Source: PALSA-1003 sp963741315 | GTDB lineage: Bacteria > Pseudomonadota > Gammaproteobacteria > Burkholderiales > Casimicrobiaceae | DNA length: 64,000 nucleotides | Reading direction: 5' to 3' | NCBI GenBank assembly: GCA_963741315.1 | Contig: CAVUHK010000004.1 | Location: 558,001-622,000, forward strand | Shown: positions 25,894 through 33,811 of the stretch, one piece after another | How the letters are laid out: every line of letters begins with the position of its first letter | Position numbering within the stretch: the first letter of the stretch is position 1 | Translations under genes and position numbers: made by a program | The notes under the pieces: generated by a model | Seen by the model: the letters and a program-made list of their open reading frames with translations, nothing else | Database searches by the model: none | What the model was told of the DNA's origin: nothing

Positions 25894-26643
25894 TCAATAC
25901 ATGCACAGCCCGCCGTCGGCGACCAAGGTCGCGCCGTCGACATACGCCGCTTCGGGCGAGATCAGGAACGCAATCGCGCGCGCGATTTCGTCCGGGTCGC
26001 CCGCGCGGTTCATCACACTCATCGATTCGACGCGCCGGCGATGCGCGTCGTCGGCGAAGACATGCGCGATCATCGGGGTCAGCGTCGCGCCAGGCGCGAT
26101 AGTGTTGACGGCGATGCCCTTCCCCGCCAGCGAGCGCGCAGCGTTCTTGGTCAGCGCCAGCACGGCGCCTTTGCTGGCGGCATACGCCGCGGTCCCCGAA
26201 AGGCCGCCGCCGCGCAATCCGGCCACACTGGCGACGGTGCAGATGCGCCCGCCCGCAGCCATGTGCCGGGCCGCTTCACGGATGCACAGGAAGGTGCCGA
26301 CCACGTTGTCGTCGTAGACGCGGCGAAATGTCGCCGCATCGAGCTCCATGAACGGCGTCATCTCCGCCACGCCCGCGCTGGTGACGAGTGCGTCGAGGTT
26401 GCCCAGCGCCGCGGCCGCCTCGGCGAACACGCGAATGACACCGGGCTCGTCGGTCACGTCGAGTTCGTACGCGACGTGCGATGTGCCGACGCTGTCCATC
26501 ATGGCGCGCAAGCCGGCGCCATTGCGATCGATGCAGGCGAGCCGATAGCCGCGCTCGATCAGCAGTGCGACAGTCGCGGCGCCGATGCCGCTGGCGGCGC
26601 CGGTCACCACGGCGGTGCGCGCGCGGGTCGCGGCTTCGCTCAT
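25894..26643 (-). CDS. Short-chain dehydrogenase/reductase
   Basis: This is a 249-residue classical SDR. The cofactor motif is TGAASGIG (residues 14-21), with acidic D39 in ACIDRNG favouring NAD. The catalytic Ser is S139 (VASVAG), followed by Y154 and K158 in YAASK. It is in an operon with E1 alpha/beta and a TRAP importer and probably oxidises an imported hydroxyacid or diol to the keto compound. The ATG at 26643 is chosen; the frame extends 13 codons further without family similarity. Confidence 0.88.
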   Translation of the reverse strand: MSEAATRARTAVVTGAASGIGAATVALLIERGYRLACIDRNGAGLRAMMDSVGTSHVAYELDVTDEPGVIRVFAEAAAALGNLDALVTSAGVAEMTPFMELDAATFRRVYDDNVVGTFLCIREAARHMAAGGRICTVASVAGLRGGGLSGTAAYAASKGAVLALTKNAARSLAGKGIAVNTIAPGATLTPMIAHVFADDAHRRRVESMSVMNRAGDPDEIARAIAFLISPEAAYVDGATLVADGGLCMY

Positions 26644-26692
26644 GGGCGGATTCCGTTCATGCGCGAAGTGTAGCCAAAGCAAGCCCCCGCGG

Positions 26693-27643
26693 TCACGGAT
26701 TCGTCAGCAGGCGGGCCGCCGCGGCGACCGCGGCGGCGGATACGCGCGACTCGTCTTCCAGCGGCTTGGAGTAGCCGGAAGGAATGCGTGGCGCTCCCAG
26801 GCGGCGGATGCGGCATCCGGTGGCCTCCGCCGCGGCCGCCGCGATCTCGGCACCGAAGCCTCCCACCTGCACGGCCTCGTGCACGACCAGCAGGCGGCCG
26901 GTGCGCGCGGCAGACTCGAGCACCATGTCGCGATCCCATGGCCACAGCGTGCGCAGGTCGATGACGTCGGCACGGATTCCCGTTTCGTCGAGCAGCGTCG
27001 CGGCCGCGACACAGGTGGCAACGGCCTTGGACCAGGTGACGATGGTGACGTCTCCTCCGTCGCGCAAGCGGCGCGCGCGACCCAGCGGCACGCGCGATCC
27101 GGGCACGACTTCGCCCTCGGTGCCCCACAATTCCTTGTGCTCCATGTAGACGACCGGATCGCCCGATTCCAGCGCGCTGGCCAGCAGGCCGTAATTGTCG
27201 TCGGGCGCGGCCGGCGCGACCACGACCAGGCCCGGAATGTGCGCGAACCACGCCTCGAGCGATTGCGAGTGCTGCGCCGCCGACGCCGTCCACAGTCCGA
27301 TCGGCATGCGCACCACCAGCGGCACCCGGCCCTGGCCTCCGAACATGAAGCGATTCTTGGCCGCCTGGTTGATAAGTTCATCCATCGCGCACAACGCGAA
27401 ATCGACCACGCGCATCTCGACCACCGGGCGCAATCCCGCCAGCGCCATGCCCACCGCGGCGCCCATGATCGTGGCTTCCGAGATCGGCGTGTCGATGACG
27501 CGCTGCGCGCCAAAGGTCTGCTGCAGGCCGCGATACTGCGCGAAGATGCCGCCGCGACCGAGGTCTTCGCCCAGCGCGACCACGGTCGGGTCGGCGTGCA
27601 TCGCCTCGGAGAGCGCCGTGGCGGCAGCCAGCGAGTAGTTCAT
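26693..27643 (-). CDS. Thiamine-diphosphate-dependent dehydrogenase E1 beta subunit
   Basis: The 316-residue protein matches the beta subunits of 2-oxoacid and acetoin dehydrogenases: VVALGEDLGRGGIFAQYRGL, VIDTPISEATIMGAAVGMA, and SAAQHSQSLEAWFAHIPGL, where the active-site His pair normally lies. The C-terminal transketolase domain includes IVTWSKAV and IDLRTLWPWD. It pairs with the alpha subunit whose stop it overlaps by one base (TGATG). No E2 or E3 gene follows; an SDR and a TRAP importer come next. Confidence 0.9.
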   Translation of the reverse strand: MNYSLAAATALSEAMHADPTVVALGEDLGRGGIFAQYRGLQQTFGAQRVIDTPISEATIMGAAVGMALAGLRPVVEMRVVDFALCAMDELINQAAKNRFMFGGQGRVPLVVRMPIGLWTASAAQHSQSLEAWFAHIPGLVVVAPAAPDDNYGLLASALESGDPVVYMEHKELWGTEGEVVPGSRVPLGRARRLRDGGDVTIVTWSKAVATCVAAATLLDETGIRADVIDLRTLWPWDRDMVLESAARTGRLLVVHEAVQVGGFGAEIAAAAAEATGCRIRRLGAPRIPSGYSKPLEDESRVSAAAVAAAARLLTNP

Positions 27644-28659
27644 CAGCGCCACTGGCCGGCTCCCGTATCCTGGACATCGGTGTAGGCCGTCGCGGCGTCG
27701 GGCCACGGCGCGGCTTCGGCAGCGGCGAGCGCGAGATCGATCTCGGCGCGCGCCACCGCGTCGATGGTATCGATCGCCTCGGCGGTGACGCCAGCCGCGA
27801 CGAGCTTGTCGCGTGCGATGCGCAGCGGGTCGGTCTCCAGCGCCCGAGCCACTTCCGCCGGATCGCGATACGCGCCAGGATCGACCGACACGTGACCCTT
27901 GAAGCGATACGTCACCGCGTGCAGGAAACGCGGACCGGCGCCGGCGCGGACTTCGGCGATCAGGCGCGCAGCGGCGGTGCATACCGCTTCGACATCGTTG
28001 CCATCGACCGTTACCGCCGGCACGCCGATGCTTGCGGCGCGTGCGCTCGCACCCGCGCCGCCGGTCATCGGGCCGGTGGGCGTGGTCGCCGAAATGCGGT
28101 TGTCCTCGCAGACGAACAGGACCGGAAGATGGTAGACGACCGCCCAGTTCAGCGCCTCGAGAAAAGGGCCGCGATTGACCGCACCGTCACCGAAGAAACA
28201 GGCGACGATTTCCGGACGCCGGCGGACTTTCAGCGCGTGCGCCGCGCCGACCGCGATTGGCATCCCCGCAGCGACGACGCCGTTGGCGCCGAGCATGCCG
28301 ACGCCGAAATCGGCGATGTGCATCGAACCGCCCTTGCCCTGGTTGGTGCCCGTCGCGCGCCCGAACAGCTCGGCCATCATCCTGTTGACGTCGGCACCCT
28401 TGGCCAGCGTATGCCCGTGGCCGCGATGCGTCGAGGTCAGCAGGTCTTCGCGCCGCAGGTTCGCGCACACGCCCACCGCGACCGCTTCCTGGCCGGTCGA
28501 CAGGTGCAGCGGTCCGCGCACCAGTGCCGGCTTGGCAGAGGTCGACAGTCCCCACGCCTGCACCCCTCCCTGGCTGGCGATTTCCGCGGCGTTTTCGAAG
28601 GCGCGAATGCGCGCCATGGTGCGATAGAGCGCGAGCAGGAGCGAATCGGGTGTCGACAT
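27643..28659 (-). CDS. Thiamine-diphosphate-dependent dehydrogenase E1 alpha subunit
   Basis: The 338-residue protein carries the thiamine-diphosphate motif, GDGAVNRG at about residue 176 through CEDNRIS near residue 205, and the usual RGHGHTLAKGADV and GKGGSMHIAD segments. Length and sequence are closest to acetoin- and 2-oxoacid-dehydrogenase E1 alpha. Acetoin is attractive because an SDR follows, but the substrate is inferred. With the beta subunit it should decarboxylate or cleave a keto compound and pass an acyl group to a lipoyl E2 encoded elsewhere. Confidence 0.9.
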   Translation of the reverse strand: MSTPDSLLLALYRTMARIRAFENAAEIASQGGVQAWGLSTSAKPALVRGPLHLSTGQEAVAVGVCANLRREDLLTSTHRGHGHTLAKGADVNRMMAELFGRATGTNQGKGGSMHIADFGVGMLGANGVVAAGMPIAVGAAHALKVRRRPEIVACFFGDGAVNRGPFLEALNWAVVYHLPVLFVCEDNRISATTPTGPMTGGAGASARAASIGVPAVTVDGNDVEAVCTAAARLIAEVRAGAGPRFLHAVTYRFKGHVSVDPGAYRDPAEVARALETDPLRIARDKLVAAGVTAEAIDTIDAVARAEIDLALAAAEAAPWPDAATAYTDVQDTGAGQWR

Positions 28660-28684
28660 CGGGAGTGGATCGCGCTGCGCAGCG

Positions 28685-29680
28685 TCAGCGATTGAGCGCG
28701 CCCATCATGTTGGTCGGGTAGCGCTCGCCAGCGGCTGCATGCAGTGGAAACATCGCGTCCAGCATTGCCCGTTGTGCCGGCGTGAGCATTACGGAGAGCG
28801 CGCCAATATTCTCGTCGAGATATTTGCGACGCTTGGTGCCGGGTATCGGCACGAGGTCGTCGCCTTGCGCCAGCACCCATGCCAGCGCGAGCTGACCCGG
28901 CGTGCAGCCGATCTCGGCCGCAAACGCCTTGACCTGCTCGACCAGCGCGAGATTCCTGGCGAAGTTCTCGCCCTGGAAGCGCGGGCTGGAACGCCGGTAG
29001 TCGTCGGCCTCGAAATCCTCGGGTCGTGCGATGGCGCCGGTCAGGAATCCGCGTCCGAGAGGACTGTAGGGCACGAAGCCGATGCCGAGGCGTCGGCACG
29101 CCGCGAGCACGCCATCTTCGGGGTCGCGCGTCCACAATGAATATTCGCTTTGCAGCGCGGTGATCGGATACACCTTGTGCGCGCGCTCCAGCGTCGCGAC
29201 CGAGGCCTCCGAGAGACCGATGTAGCGCACCTTCCCTGCGCGGACCAGATCGGCAAGCGCGCCGACCGTATCCTCGATCGGCACCTTCGGATCGACGCGA
29301 TGCTGGTAATACAGGTCGATGGTCGACACGCCCAGCCGCCGCAGGCTGGCTTCGATCGCGTTCTTCACATACGCCGGACTGCTGTCGAAGCCGCGAACCG
29401 TCGGGTCCTTCGGATCACGCAGGATGCCGAACTTGGTCGCGATGAAGGCCTCGCTGCGCCGGCCCTTGAGGGCGCGTCCGACCAGCTCCTCATTCGTATG
29501 CGGACCGTAGATGTCCGACGTGTCGAGCAGGTTGATGCCGAGGTCGAGCGCTCGATGGATGGTCGCGATCGCTTCTGCGTCGTCGCGTCCGCCGTAGAAC
29601 TCGCTCATGCCCATGCAACCGAGGCCCAGCGCCGATACCATCGGGCCGCCGCGGCCCAACTGTCGCAACTGCATTTGCAC
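28685..29680 (-). CDS. Aldo/keto reductase
   Basis: The 331-residue AKR has all four catalytic residues: D53 and Y58 in DTSDIYG, K83 in IATKFG and H127 in YYQHRVD. The late VPIPGTKRRKYLDEN segment is the NADPH-phosphate contact. It is the first gene of the six-gene operon with E1 alpha/beta, the SDR and the TRAP importer, 25 nt ahead of E1 alpha. It reduces an aldehyde or ketone with NADPH, or runs in reverse as a pathway dehydrogenase. Confidence 0.9.
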   Translation of the reverse strand: MQMQLRQLGRGGPMVSALGLGCMGMSEFYGGRDDAEAIATIHRALDLGINLLDTSDIYGPHTNEELVGRALKGRRSEAFIATKFGILRDPKDPTVRGFDSSPAYVKNAIEASLRRLGVSTIDLYYQHRVDPKVPIEDTVGALADLVRAGKVRYIGLSEASVATLERAHKVYPITALQSEYSLWTRDPEDGVLAACRRLGIGFVPYSPLGRGFLTGAIARPEDFEADDYRRSSPRFQGENFARNLALVEQVKAFAAEIGCTPGQLALAWVLAQGDDLVPIPGTKRRKYLDENIGALSVMLTPAQRAMLDAMFPLHAAAGERYPTNMMGALNR

Positions 29681-29702
29681 CCCTGGCGTCCGATGACGAA
29701 GG

Positions 29703-29722
29703 CATTCGTACTCGGACGAATG
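29703..29722. promoter_or_regulatory. 20-bp inverted repeat, candidate operator of the TRAP/E1 operon
   Basis: CATTCGT (29703-29709) and ACGAATG (29716-29722) are perfect inverted arms around a 6-nt centre. The repeat sits 22 nt upstream of the aldo/keto reductase start. A TTGACA on the minus strand (29731-29736) lies just upstream, so the repeat would cover the spacer and -10 of that promoter. No regulator gene is adjacent. Confidence 0.4.
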
Positions 29723-29811
29723 ACCCGCAGTGTCAAAAGACGCCAGTTTACCTCAGCAAATCGATACTACGCATGCCTTTGCTTGCGATGTCTCCGGCAC
29801 GCAAAGCGCGC

Positions 29812-30072
29812 TCAGTTGGTCGTCAGCCATTCCCGCGCTGAGTGCGCGCAGTGCTGCGCCTCGGGAGCTCGCGACGCCGACACCTGAAGTTGCGCCGACG
29901 CGGTCGCACAGCGCCCCGCGGCGCCGTTCGACGCGGCGAGCATGTCGCGGCCCTCGCCCCCGCTTTCCATGCTTGCCGGCAGAATCACCAGCACGCCGAG
30001 AGTGAGTGCGGCCATGGCCGCGGCGACAACGCCGACCGCCGCGCGTGGCACCCGAGAATCGTAGCTACGCAT
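29812..30072 (-). CDS. Small single-span membrane/secreted protein
   Basis: This is an 86-residue protein with a basic N-terminus (RSYDSRVPR) and one hydrophobic helix (about residues 11-32), then a polar tail with two cysteines. The start at 30072 follows AGGAGA. I do not recognise it. It resembles in layout the 74-residue protein at 31046-31270. The two flank the GFA and DUF2917 genes on the same strand, so they may be related parts of one operon. Confidence 0.5.
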   Translation of the reverse strand: MRSYDSRVPRAAVGVVAAAMAALTLGVLVILPASMESGGEGRDMLAASNGAAGRCATASAQLQVSASRAPEAQHCAHSAREWLTTN

Positions 30073-30162
30073 TGCTGTCTCCTGTTTTGCAGTCCACGGG
30101 GCTTGGATGCGCCATGGCCTGCACACGGATTCACGACTTGGTCCGTCCCACCCGCCGCGAAG

Positions 30163-30597
30163 TCACTCCGGCAGGCTTGCACCCGAGCCCCCCATTTCCT
30201 GCGGCACATCCTTCATCTTGGGCAACCCATCCATGATGTGCAGCTTCGTCTCCTGGTAGTGCACGTGCACGCCGGGCCGATAGGGAAAGTCGGGAATGAC
30301 TGCCGCGTACACATCGACGAGCCCCATGCCCGGATGGTCGGTCATCAGGTGACCACCGCACTGCGTGCACCACTTGCGGGCGCTACCCGATGTCTTGTTG
30401 TAGGTACCGATACGATCCGCGCCCCGCGTGACCTTGACGGCGTCCGGCTTCCAAAGCGTAAAGGCATTCACCGGACCGGCAGACCAGTGGCGGCATGATT
30501 CGCAGTGGCAATAGCCCATCGCCGCCGGCTCGCCGGTCACCGTCAGCCGCACTGAACCGCAGAAGCAGCTGCCTTCGTAGGTCTTCGAATTGCTCAT
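30163..30597 (-). CDS. GFA/CENP-V-type zinc-binding protein
   Basis: The 144-residue protein has the cysteine pattern of the glutathione-dependent formaldehyde-activating family: C11 and C13 in GSCFCG, C30, C32 and C35 in CHCESC, and C77 and C80 in CTQCGG, binding two zinc ions. Members bind or transform glutathione adducts or act as carbon-sulfur lyases; many annotated ones are untested. Its ATG overlaps the stop of the DUF2917 gene (ATGA), showing co-translation. Confidence 0.88.
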   Translation of the reverse strand: MSNSKTYEGSCFCGSVRLTVTGEPAAMGYCHCESCRHWSAGPVNAFTLWKPDAVKVTRGADRIGTYNKTSGSARKWCTQCGGHLMTDHPGMGLVDVYAAVIPDFPYRPGVHVHYQETKLHIMDGLPKMKDVPQEMGGSGASLPE

Positions 30598-31043
30598 GAT
30601 GCGTATCCTTTCTGAATGGTTGCTGTCCGCGTCGTCGCAAAACAGCGTCTGGCGAAAGCCGCGATGGCCGCGGGCGTACCCGACAACGTCGCGGGCAGTC
30701 GGCTCAACCCCGACGTCACGGTCAGCACGCGCATGCCATGCCGCTTCTGAAAACTGAAACCAACGTCGAACAAATGCCCGGGCGCGGTGATCAGCACGGT
30801 CGCAAAATCGCGCATCGCGCTGACATTGAATCTGACGCCCAGCTCGAGCGGCACGGTCTCACCGGCGCCGGCGACGAAGTCCCTCGGCGCGCCTTCGGCC
30901 GTGATCCATGCCTGGCCGGCAAGGACCAGCGCGCGGCAGCCGACTGCGTCTTCTATTGCTATGCAGGATTCCGACCGCATGGTCACGGCGAACCCGTGCA
31001 GCGGAATATCGGCGCCCGCTGACAATTGTTCCCGAAGTTCCAT
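30594..31043 (-). CDS. DUF2917 family protein
   Basis: This 149-residue protein matches DUF2917 by its central pattern ALVLAGQAWITAEGAPRDFVAGAGETV (here split: ALVLAGQAWITAEG, then RDFVAGAGE). That is a small cupin-like fold common in Burkholderiales. I chose the ATG at 31043 because GGAAGG sits 8 nt upstream. An ATG at 31049 overlaps the preceding stop but leaves only 2 nt to the ribosome site. The C-terminal 40 residues are basic. Function unknown; it is linked to a promoter with the shared ACAAA box. Confidence 0.7.
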   Translation of the reverse strand: MELREQLSAGADIPLHGFAVTMRSESCIAIEDAVGCRALVLAGQAWITAEGAPRDFVAGAGETVPLELGVRFNVSAMRDFATVLITAPGHLFDVGFSFQKRHGMRVLTVTSGLSRLPATLSGTPAAIAAFARRCFATTRTATIQKGYAS

Positions 31044-31045
31044 GA

Positions 31046-31270
31046 TCATTTCCTTCCTGGCGTGCAAGCGTTCGAAGGCTTGCATAGATTCAACGCAATT
31101 GTCTGTAGTTCGTGGTGCGTCGCCATGGCCACCACAGCGGTCGCGGGCATCGGCAGCGGCGCCGAACGGGCGGTCAATTCGACCATCGTCAGGATGAGTA
31201 TCGCGGCCGCGAGCACCGCAGCGATCGCGATTCGGTCCATGACACGTGTACCTGCATTGCTTCGATTCAT
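31046..31270 (-). CDS. Small single-span membrane protein
   Basis: A 74-residue protein with a short polar N-terminus and one hydrophobic segment (residues about 12-30), then a short periplasmic-type tail with two cysteines. It is preceded by AAAGGAA. It is the first gene of the operon small protein - DUF2917 - GFA - small protein. Its promoter carries the same upstream box as the tautomerase promoter. No known family. Confidence 0.5.
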   Translation of the reverse strand: MNRSNAGTRVMDRIAIAAVLAAAILILTMVELTARSAPLPMPATAVVAMATHHELQTIALNLCKPSNACTPGRK

Positions 31271-31311
31271 TGCCTGGTTCCTTTAAGTCCACACCGTCGG
31301 GACTTGATTGC

Positions 31312-31371
31312 AGTGTAGCGATCGAACGCCGCACTGAGACTTCAACGGCCGGCCAGTTTTGTTTCTTTTGT
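31312..31371 (-). promoter_or_regulatory. Promoter with shared ACAAA-type regulator box (small-protein operon)
   Basis: On the minus strand, ACAAAAGAAACAAAAC (31356-31371) lies exactly 38 nt upstream of a -10-like TACACT (31312-31317, followed by GCA). The -35 region is poor, as expected for an activator-dependent promoter. The same box with two mismatches and the same 38-nt spacing occurs upstream of the tautomerase gene. Confidence 0.5.
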
Positions 31372-31403
31372 TCAACGTTGCGATGCGCTGCAACGCCGGC
31401 CCT

Positions 31404-31438
31404 GTGCCGCTCGCCTACAGCCGGAAAACGAGCGGCAC
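31404..31438 (-). terminator. Hairpin downstream of the tautomerase gene
   Basis: GTGCCGCTCG (31404-31413) and CGAGCGGCAC (31429-31438) pair perfectly over 10 bp with a 15-nt loop. It starts 7 nt after the tautomerase stop on the minus strand and separates that gene from the DUF2917 operon promoter. There is no clear T-run. Confidence 0.5.
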
Positions 31439-31445
31439 TCCCCGC

Positions 31446-31670
31446 TCACGCGGCTTTGCGCGTCGCCAGGGCCTTCACATCAGCGGTCGTGAGCGGCTGG
31501 CCGCCAATGGCCCAGTCTCCGCTCTTGACTTCCTCGATGACGCACCATGTGACGGAACGCATCGACTCGCCTTCGACCTGCACCATTGCCTCGGTCAGCG
31601 ATTTTGCGATCTGCCTTTTCTGCGACTCGGAAAACACCCCTTCGATGAGCTTTACGTTGATCAACGGCAT
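31446..31670 (-). CDS. 4-oxalocrotonate tautomerase family protein
   Basis: The 74-residue protein starts MPLINVKLIEG. After removal of the initiator Met, Pro becomes the N-terminal catalytic base of this superfamily. The following FSESQKRQIAKSLTEAM helix and VTWCVIEEVKSGDWAIGGQ strand also fit. Such small enzymes move a proton between enol and keto forms or hydrate halogenated acrylates. The start is set by AAAGGAACAG upstream and by the invariant Pro. Its promoter shares a box with the neighbouring DUF2917 operon. Confidence 0.88.
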   Translation of the reverse strand: MPLINVKLIEGVFSESQKRQIAKSLTEAMVQVEGESMRSVTWCVIEEVKSGDWAIGGQPLTTADVKALATRKAA

Positions 31671-31812
31671 TTCTGTTCCTTTGCGGTGAGTTGTTGAACC
31701 TCTGCTCACTGGCTGGCGCGTGCCGGCAAGACACCCCGTTGTTCGAGGCCCCTGAATCGCGCCGTGGCAGTCGGTGTTGCACCTGAGTTCCCACGAACCG
31801 GCATTGCTGTGC

Positions 31813-31872
31813 AGTCTAGCGGTGGGGCGTTGCACGGGTACTTCAGGTCAATGACCGTTTTGTATCGTTTGT
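31813..31872 (-). promoter_or_regulatory. Promoter with shared ACAAA-type regulator box (tautomerase)
   Basis: On the minus strand, ACAAACGATACAAAAC (31857-31872) lies 38 nt upstream of TAGACT (31813-31818, followed by GCA). A TGAAGT segment recurs at the same place between box and -10 in the DUF2917-operon promoter. On the plus strand the box is 20 nt upstream of the TTGACA of the response-regulator promoter, so it could serve both directions. Confidence 0.5.
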
Positions 31873-31892
31873 TTCATTGCGGGGCGCATGCG

Positions 31893-31920
31893 TTGACACT
31901 CGGGCCAACACAACTATCCT
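31893..31920 (+). promoter_or_regulatory. Putative promoter of the two-component operon
   Basis: A perfect TTGACA (31893-31898) and TATCCT (31915-31920, four of six) are 16 nt apart. It points toward the response-regulator gene and lies close to the shared ACAAA-type box, which would allow autoregulation. Confidence 0.4.
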
Positions 31921-32112
31921 TGCAACATCAGTGCCCCGGTTCATACGGAAAGACCGTGCACAAAGGCGCACGTTCGCATGAATATTCCACACAAAGGACG
32001 CACCTTCGATTCGACACGCGGCAGCGCTGACGCTGTACCATTCGCGCTGGTGGCGGTTGCTGACGGCAGCGCCACCCAGAGGCCCGAAATCCGGGAAAGC
32101 GGAGCAGCGCCG

Positions 32113-32823
32113 GTGAGCCCCAAAGCCACGATCCTTATCGTCGATGACGAACCGGATGTACGCGATGTGCTCGAGGAGTACTTCGTTGCCCATGGCTACG
32201 CGACGATAAGCGCCGCGAGCGCCAGCGCGGCGAAGGAAATGGCCTCCACGCAGCCCATCGACCTGGCGCTGGTGGACATCAACATGCCCGGAGAAGATGG
32301 CCTCAGTCTCGCGCGGCATCTGCGCGAACGCTACGCGTCGATCGCGATCGTCATGTTGACATCGTCGGCCACGGTGGTGGACCGGATCGTCGGGCTGGAA
32401 ATGGGAGCCGACGACTACGTCCCCAAGCCCTTCGACCCACGCGAGCTGGTGGCCCGCGTCAAGAGCGTGCTTCGCCGGACGTCGGCGGCAGGACGCGCCG
32501 ACCTCGGCGCGGAGCGAGTGCGCGTTGGACGCTGCGTGCTCGACCTCGCCGCGCATCGACTGACCGATGACCAGGGAGCCGAGGTCGCGATGTCACCGCT
32601 TGAATTCGACCTGCTCAAGGCGCTGGTCGAACATCCGAACCAGCCTCTCTCTCGCGAGCGCATCCTTAATCTACACCAGCAGCGGGACTGGGACCCGTTC
32701 GACCGCAGCGTGGATCTGCGCATCATGCGCCTGCGCAAAAAGGTCGAACCCGATCCCGAGCATCCGCGGTTCATCAGAACCGTGCGCAACGAGGGCTATA
32801 TCTTCGTACCCGACGGAGCGTGA
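32113..32823 (+). CDS. OmpR-family DNA-binding response regulator
   Basis: The protein has a receiver domain with acidic pocket DDEP near residue 11, phospho-acceptor D55 in LVDINMPG and K in VPKPFDP. A winged-helix output domain (about residues 135-232) ends in IRTVRNEGYIFVPDG. I chose the GTG at 32113, with GGAG 8 nt upstream, giving 236 residues. An ATG at 31978 would add 45 residues whose codons are much poorer in GC at third positions than the rest. It is followed after 7 nt by a binding-protein gene and then the kinase. Confidence 0.88.
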   Translation: MSPKATILIVDDEPDVRDVLEEYFVAHGYATISAASASAAKEMASTQPIDLALVDINMPGEDGLSLARHLRERYASIAIVMLTSSATVVDRIVGLEMGADDYVPKPFDPRELVARVKSVLRRTSAAGRADLGAERVRVGRCVLDLAAHRLTDDQGAEVAMSPLEFDLLKALVEHPNQPLSRERILNLHQQRDWDPFDRSVDLRIMRLRKKVEPDPEHPRFIRTVRNEGYIFVPDGA

Positions 32824-32830
32824 GCGGCAA

Positions 32831-33811
32831 ATGAACGCCTACCGGCTTGCGAGCAGGCTCCTGTGGGTCATCGCAGGTTTCGCACTGCTGGCGTCCATCG
32901 CCGGCTGCATGCGGGAACCGGAAACCGCGTTGCGCATCGGTACCAACGTCTGGATCGGGAGCGAACCGCTCTATCTGGCGCGCGAGCTGGGTCGCCTGGA
33001 CTCCGCGACCGTGCAACTCGTGGAATATCCGTCCGCGAGCGAAGTCCTGCGCGCCTATCGCAACCAGGCCATCGATGGCATGGTGATCAGTCTCGACGAG
33101 TTGTTCGGCCTCGCCGTCGACGGGTTGCAGCCGCGCATCATACTGGTCGTGGACGTGTCGAACGGCGCCGACGTGGTCGTGGGTCGCCGCGGCATGCAGT
33201 CGATGCGCGATCTGAAGGGCAAGTCGGTGGCGGTGGAAAGCGGCGCCTTGGGTGCATTCGTGCTCAGTCGTTCACTTGCGCTCAATGGCATGCGGGCAAG
33301 CGACGTCAATGTCGTGCATCTGGAATCGAATGAACAGCCCAGCGCATTTGCGAAGGGCCAGGTCGATGGCGCCGTCACTTTCGACCCATACCGGATGCAA
33401 TTCCTGGAAGCCGGTGCGACCACGCTGTTCGACAGCACGAAGATACCGGGCGAGATCGTCGACCTCCTGGCGGTACGCGCAAGCGTTGTCGACAAGCGGC
33501 CCAAGGCAATCCAGGCGCTGCTGGCTGGATGGTTCGATGCGCTCGACTACATGCAGCGCGATCCGAAAGACGCGGCGCGTCGCATGGGCGTTCGCCAACA
33601 GTCGACCGGCGAGCAATTCCTGACGGCGCTGCAAGGCCTGCACATCCCTACTCGCGAGGAAAACCTCCGGATGATCGGCGGTACCCAACCTGAACTGGCG
33701 GTGACTGGTCGCCGCCTCATGGCGTTGATGTTGGAAGCGAAGTTGCTGCACAAAGCGTTGGCCATCGAGGAAGTACTCGCTCCCGGCCCGCTGGAACGAA
33801 TGCAAAAATGA
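32831..33811 (+). CDS. Lipoprotein solute-binding protein (NMT1/SsuA-like) between regulator and kinase
   Basis: The 326-residue protein has a signal peptide ending in lipobox SIAGC (C26), so it is membrane-anchored outside the cytoplasm. The body looks like a periplasmic binding protein of the NMT1/SsuA/TauA kind: LRIGTNVWIGSEPLYLARELG, GLQPRIILVVDVSNGADVVVG, LKGKSVAVESGALGAFVLSR and QVDGAVTFDPYR. No ABC permease or ATPase is near. It is encoded between the response regulator and the hybrid kinase, overlapping the kinase start by ATGA, so I infer that it presents a ligand to the kinase sensor domain. Confidence 0.85.
   Translation: MNAYRLASRLLWVIAGFALLASIAGCMREPETALRIGTNVWIGSEPLYLARELGRLDSATVQLVEYPSASEVLRAYRNQAIDGMVISLDELFGLAVDGLQPRIILVVDVSNGADVVVGRRGMQSMRDLKGKSVAVESGALGAFVLSRSLALNGMRASDVNVVHLESNEQPSAFAKGQVDGAVTFDPYRMQFLEAGATTLFDSTKIPGEIVDLLAVRASVVDKRPKAIQALLAGWFDALDYMQRDPKDAARRMGVRQQSTGEQFLTALQGLHIPTREENLRMIGGTQPELAVTGRRLMALMLEAKLLHKALAIEEVLAPGPLERMQK

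Noticed and set aside
31978..32112. N-terminal extension of the response regulator from an ATG at 31978
   Set aside because: Third-position GC is clearly lower than in the rest, there is no good ribosome site, and the receiver domain starts right after the GTG at 32113. It remains an alternative start.
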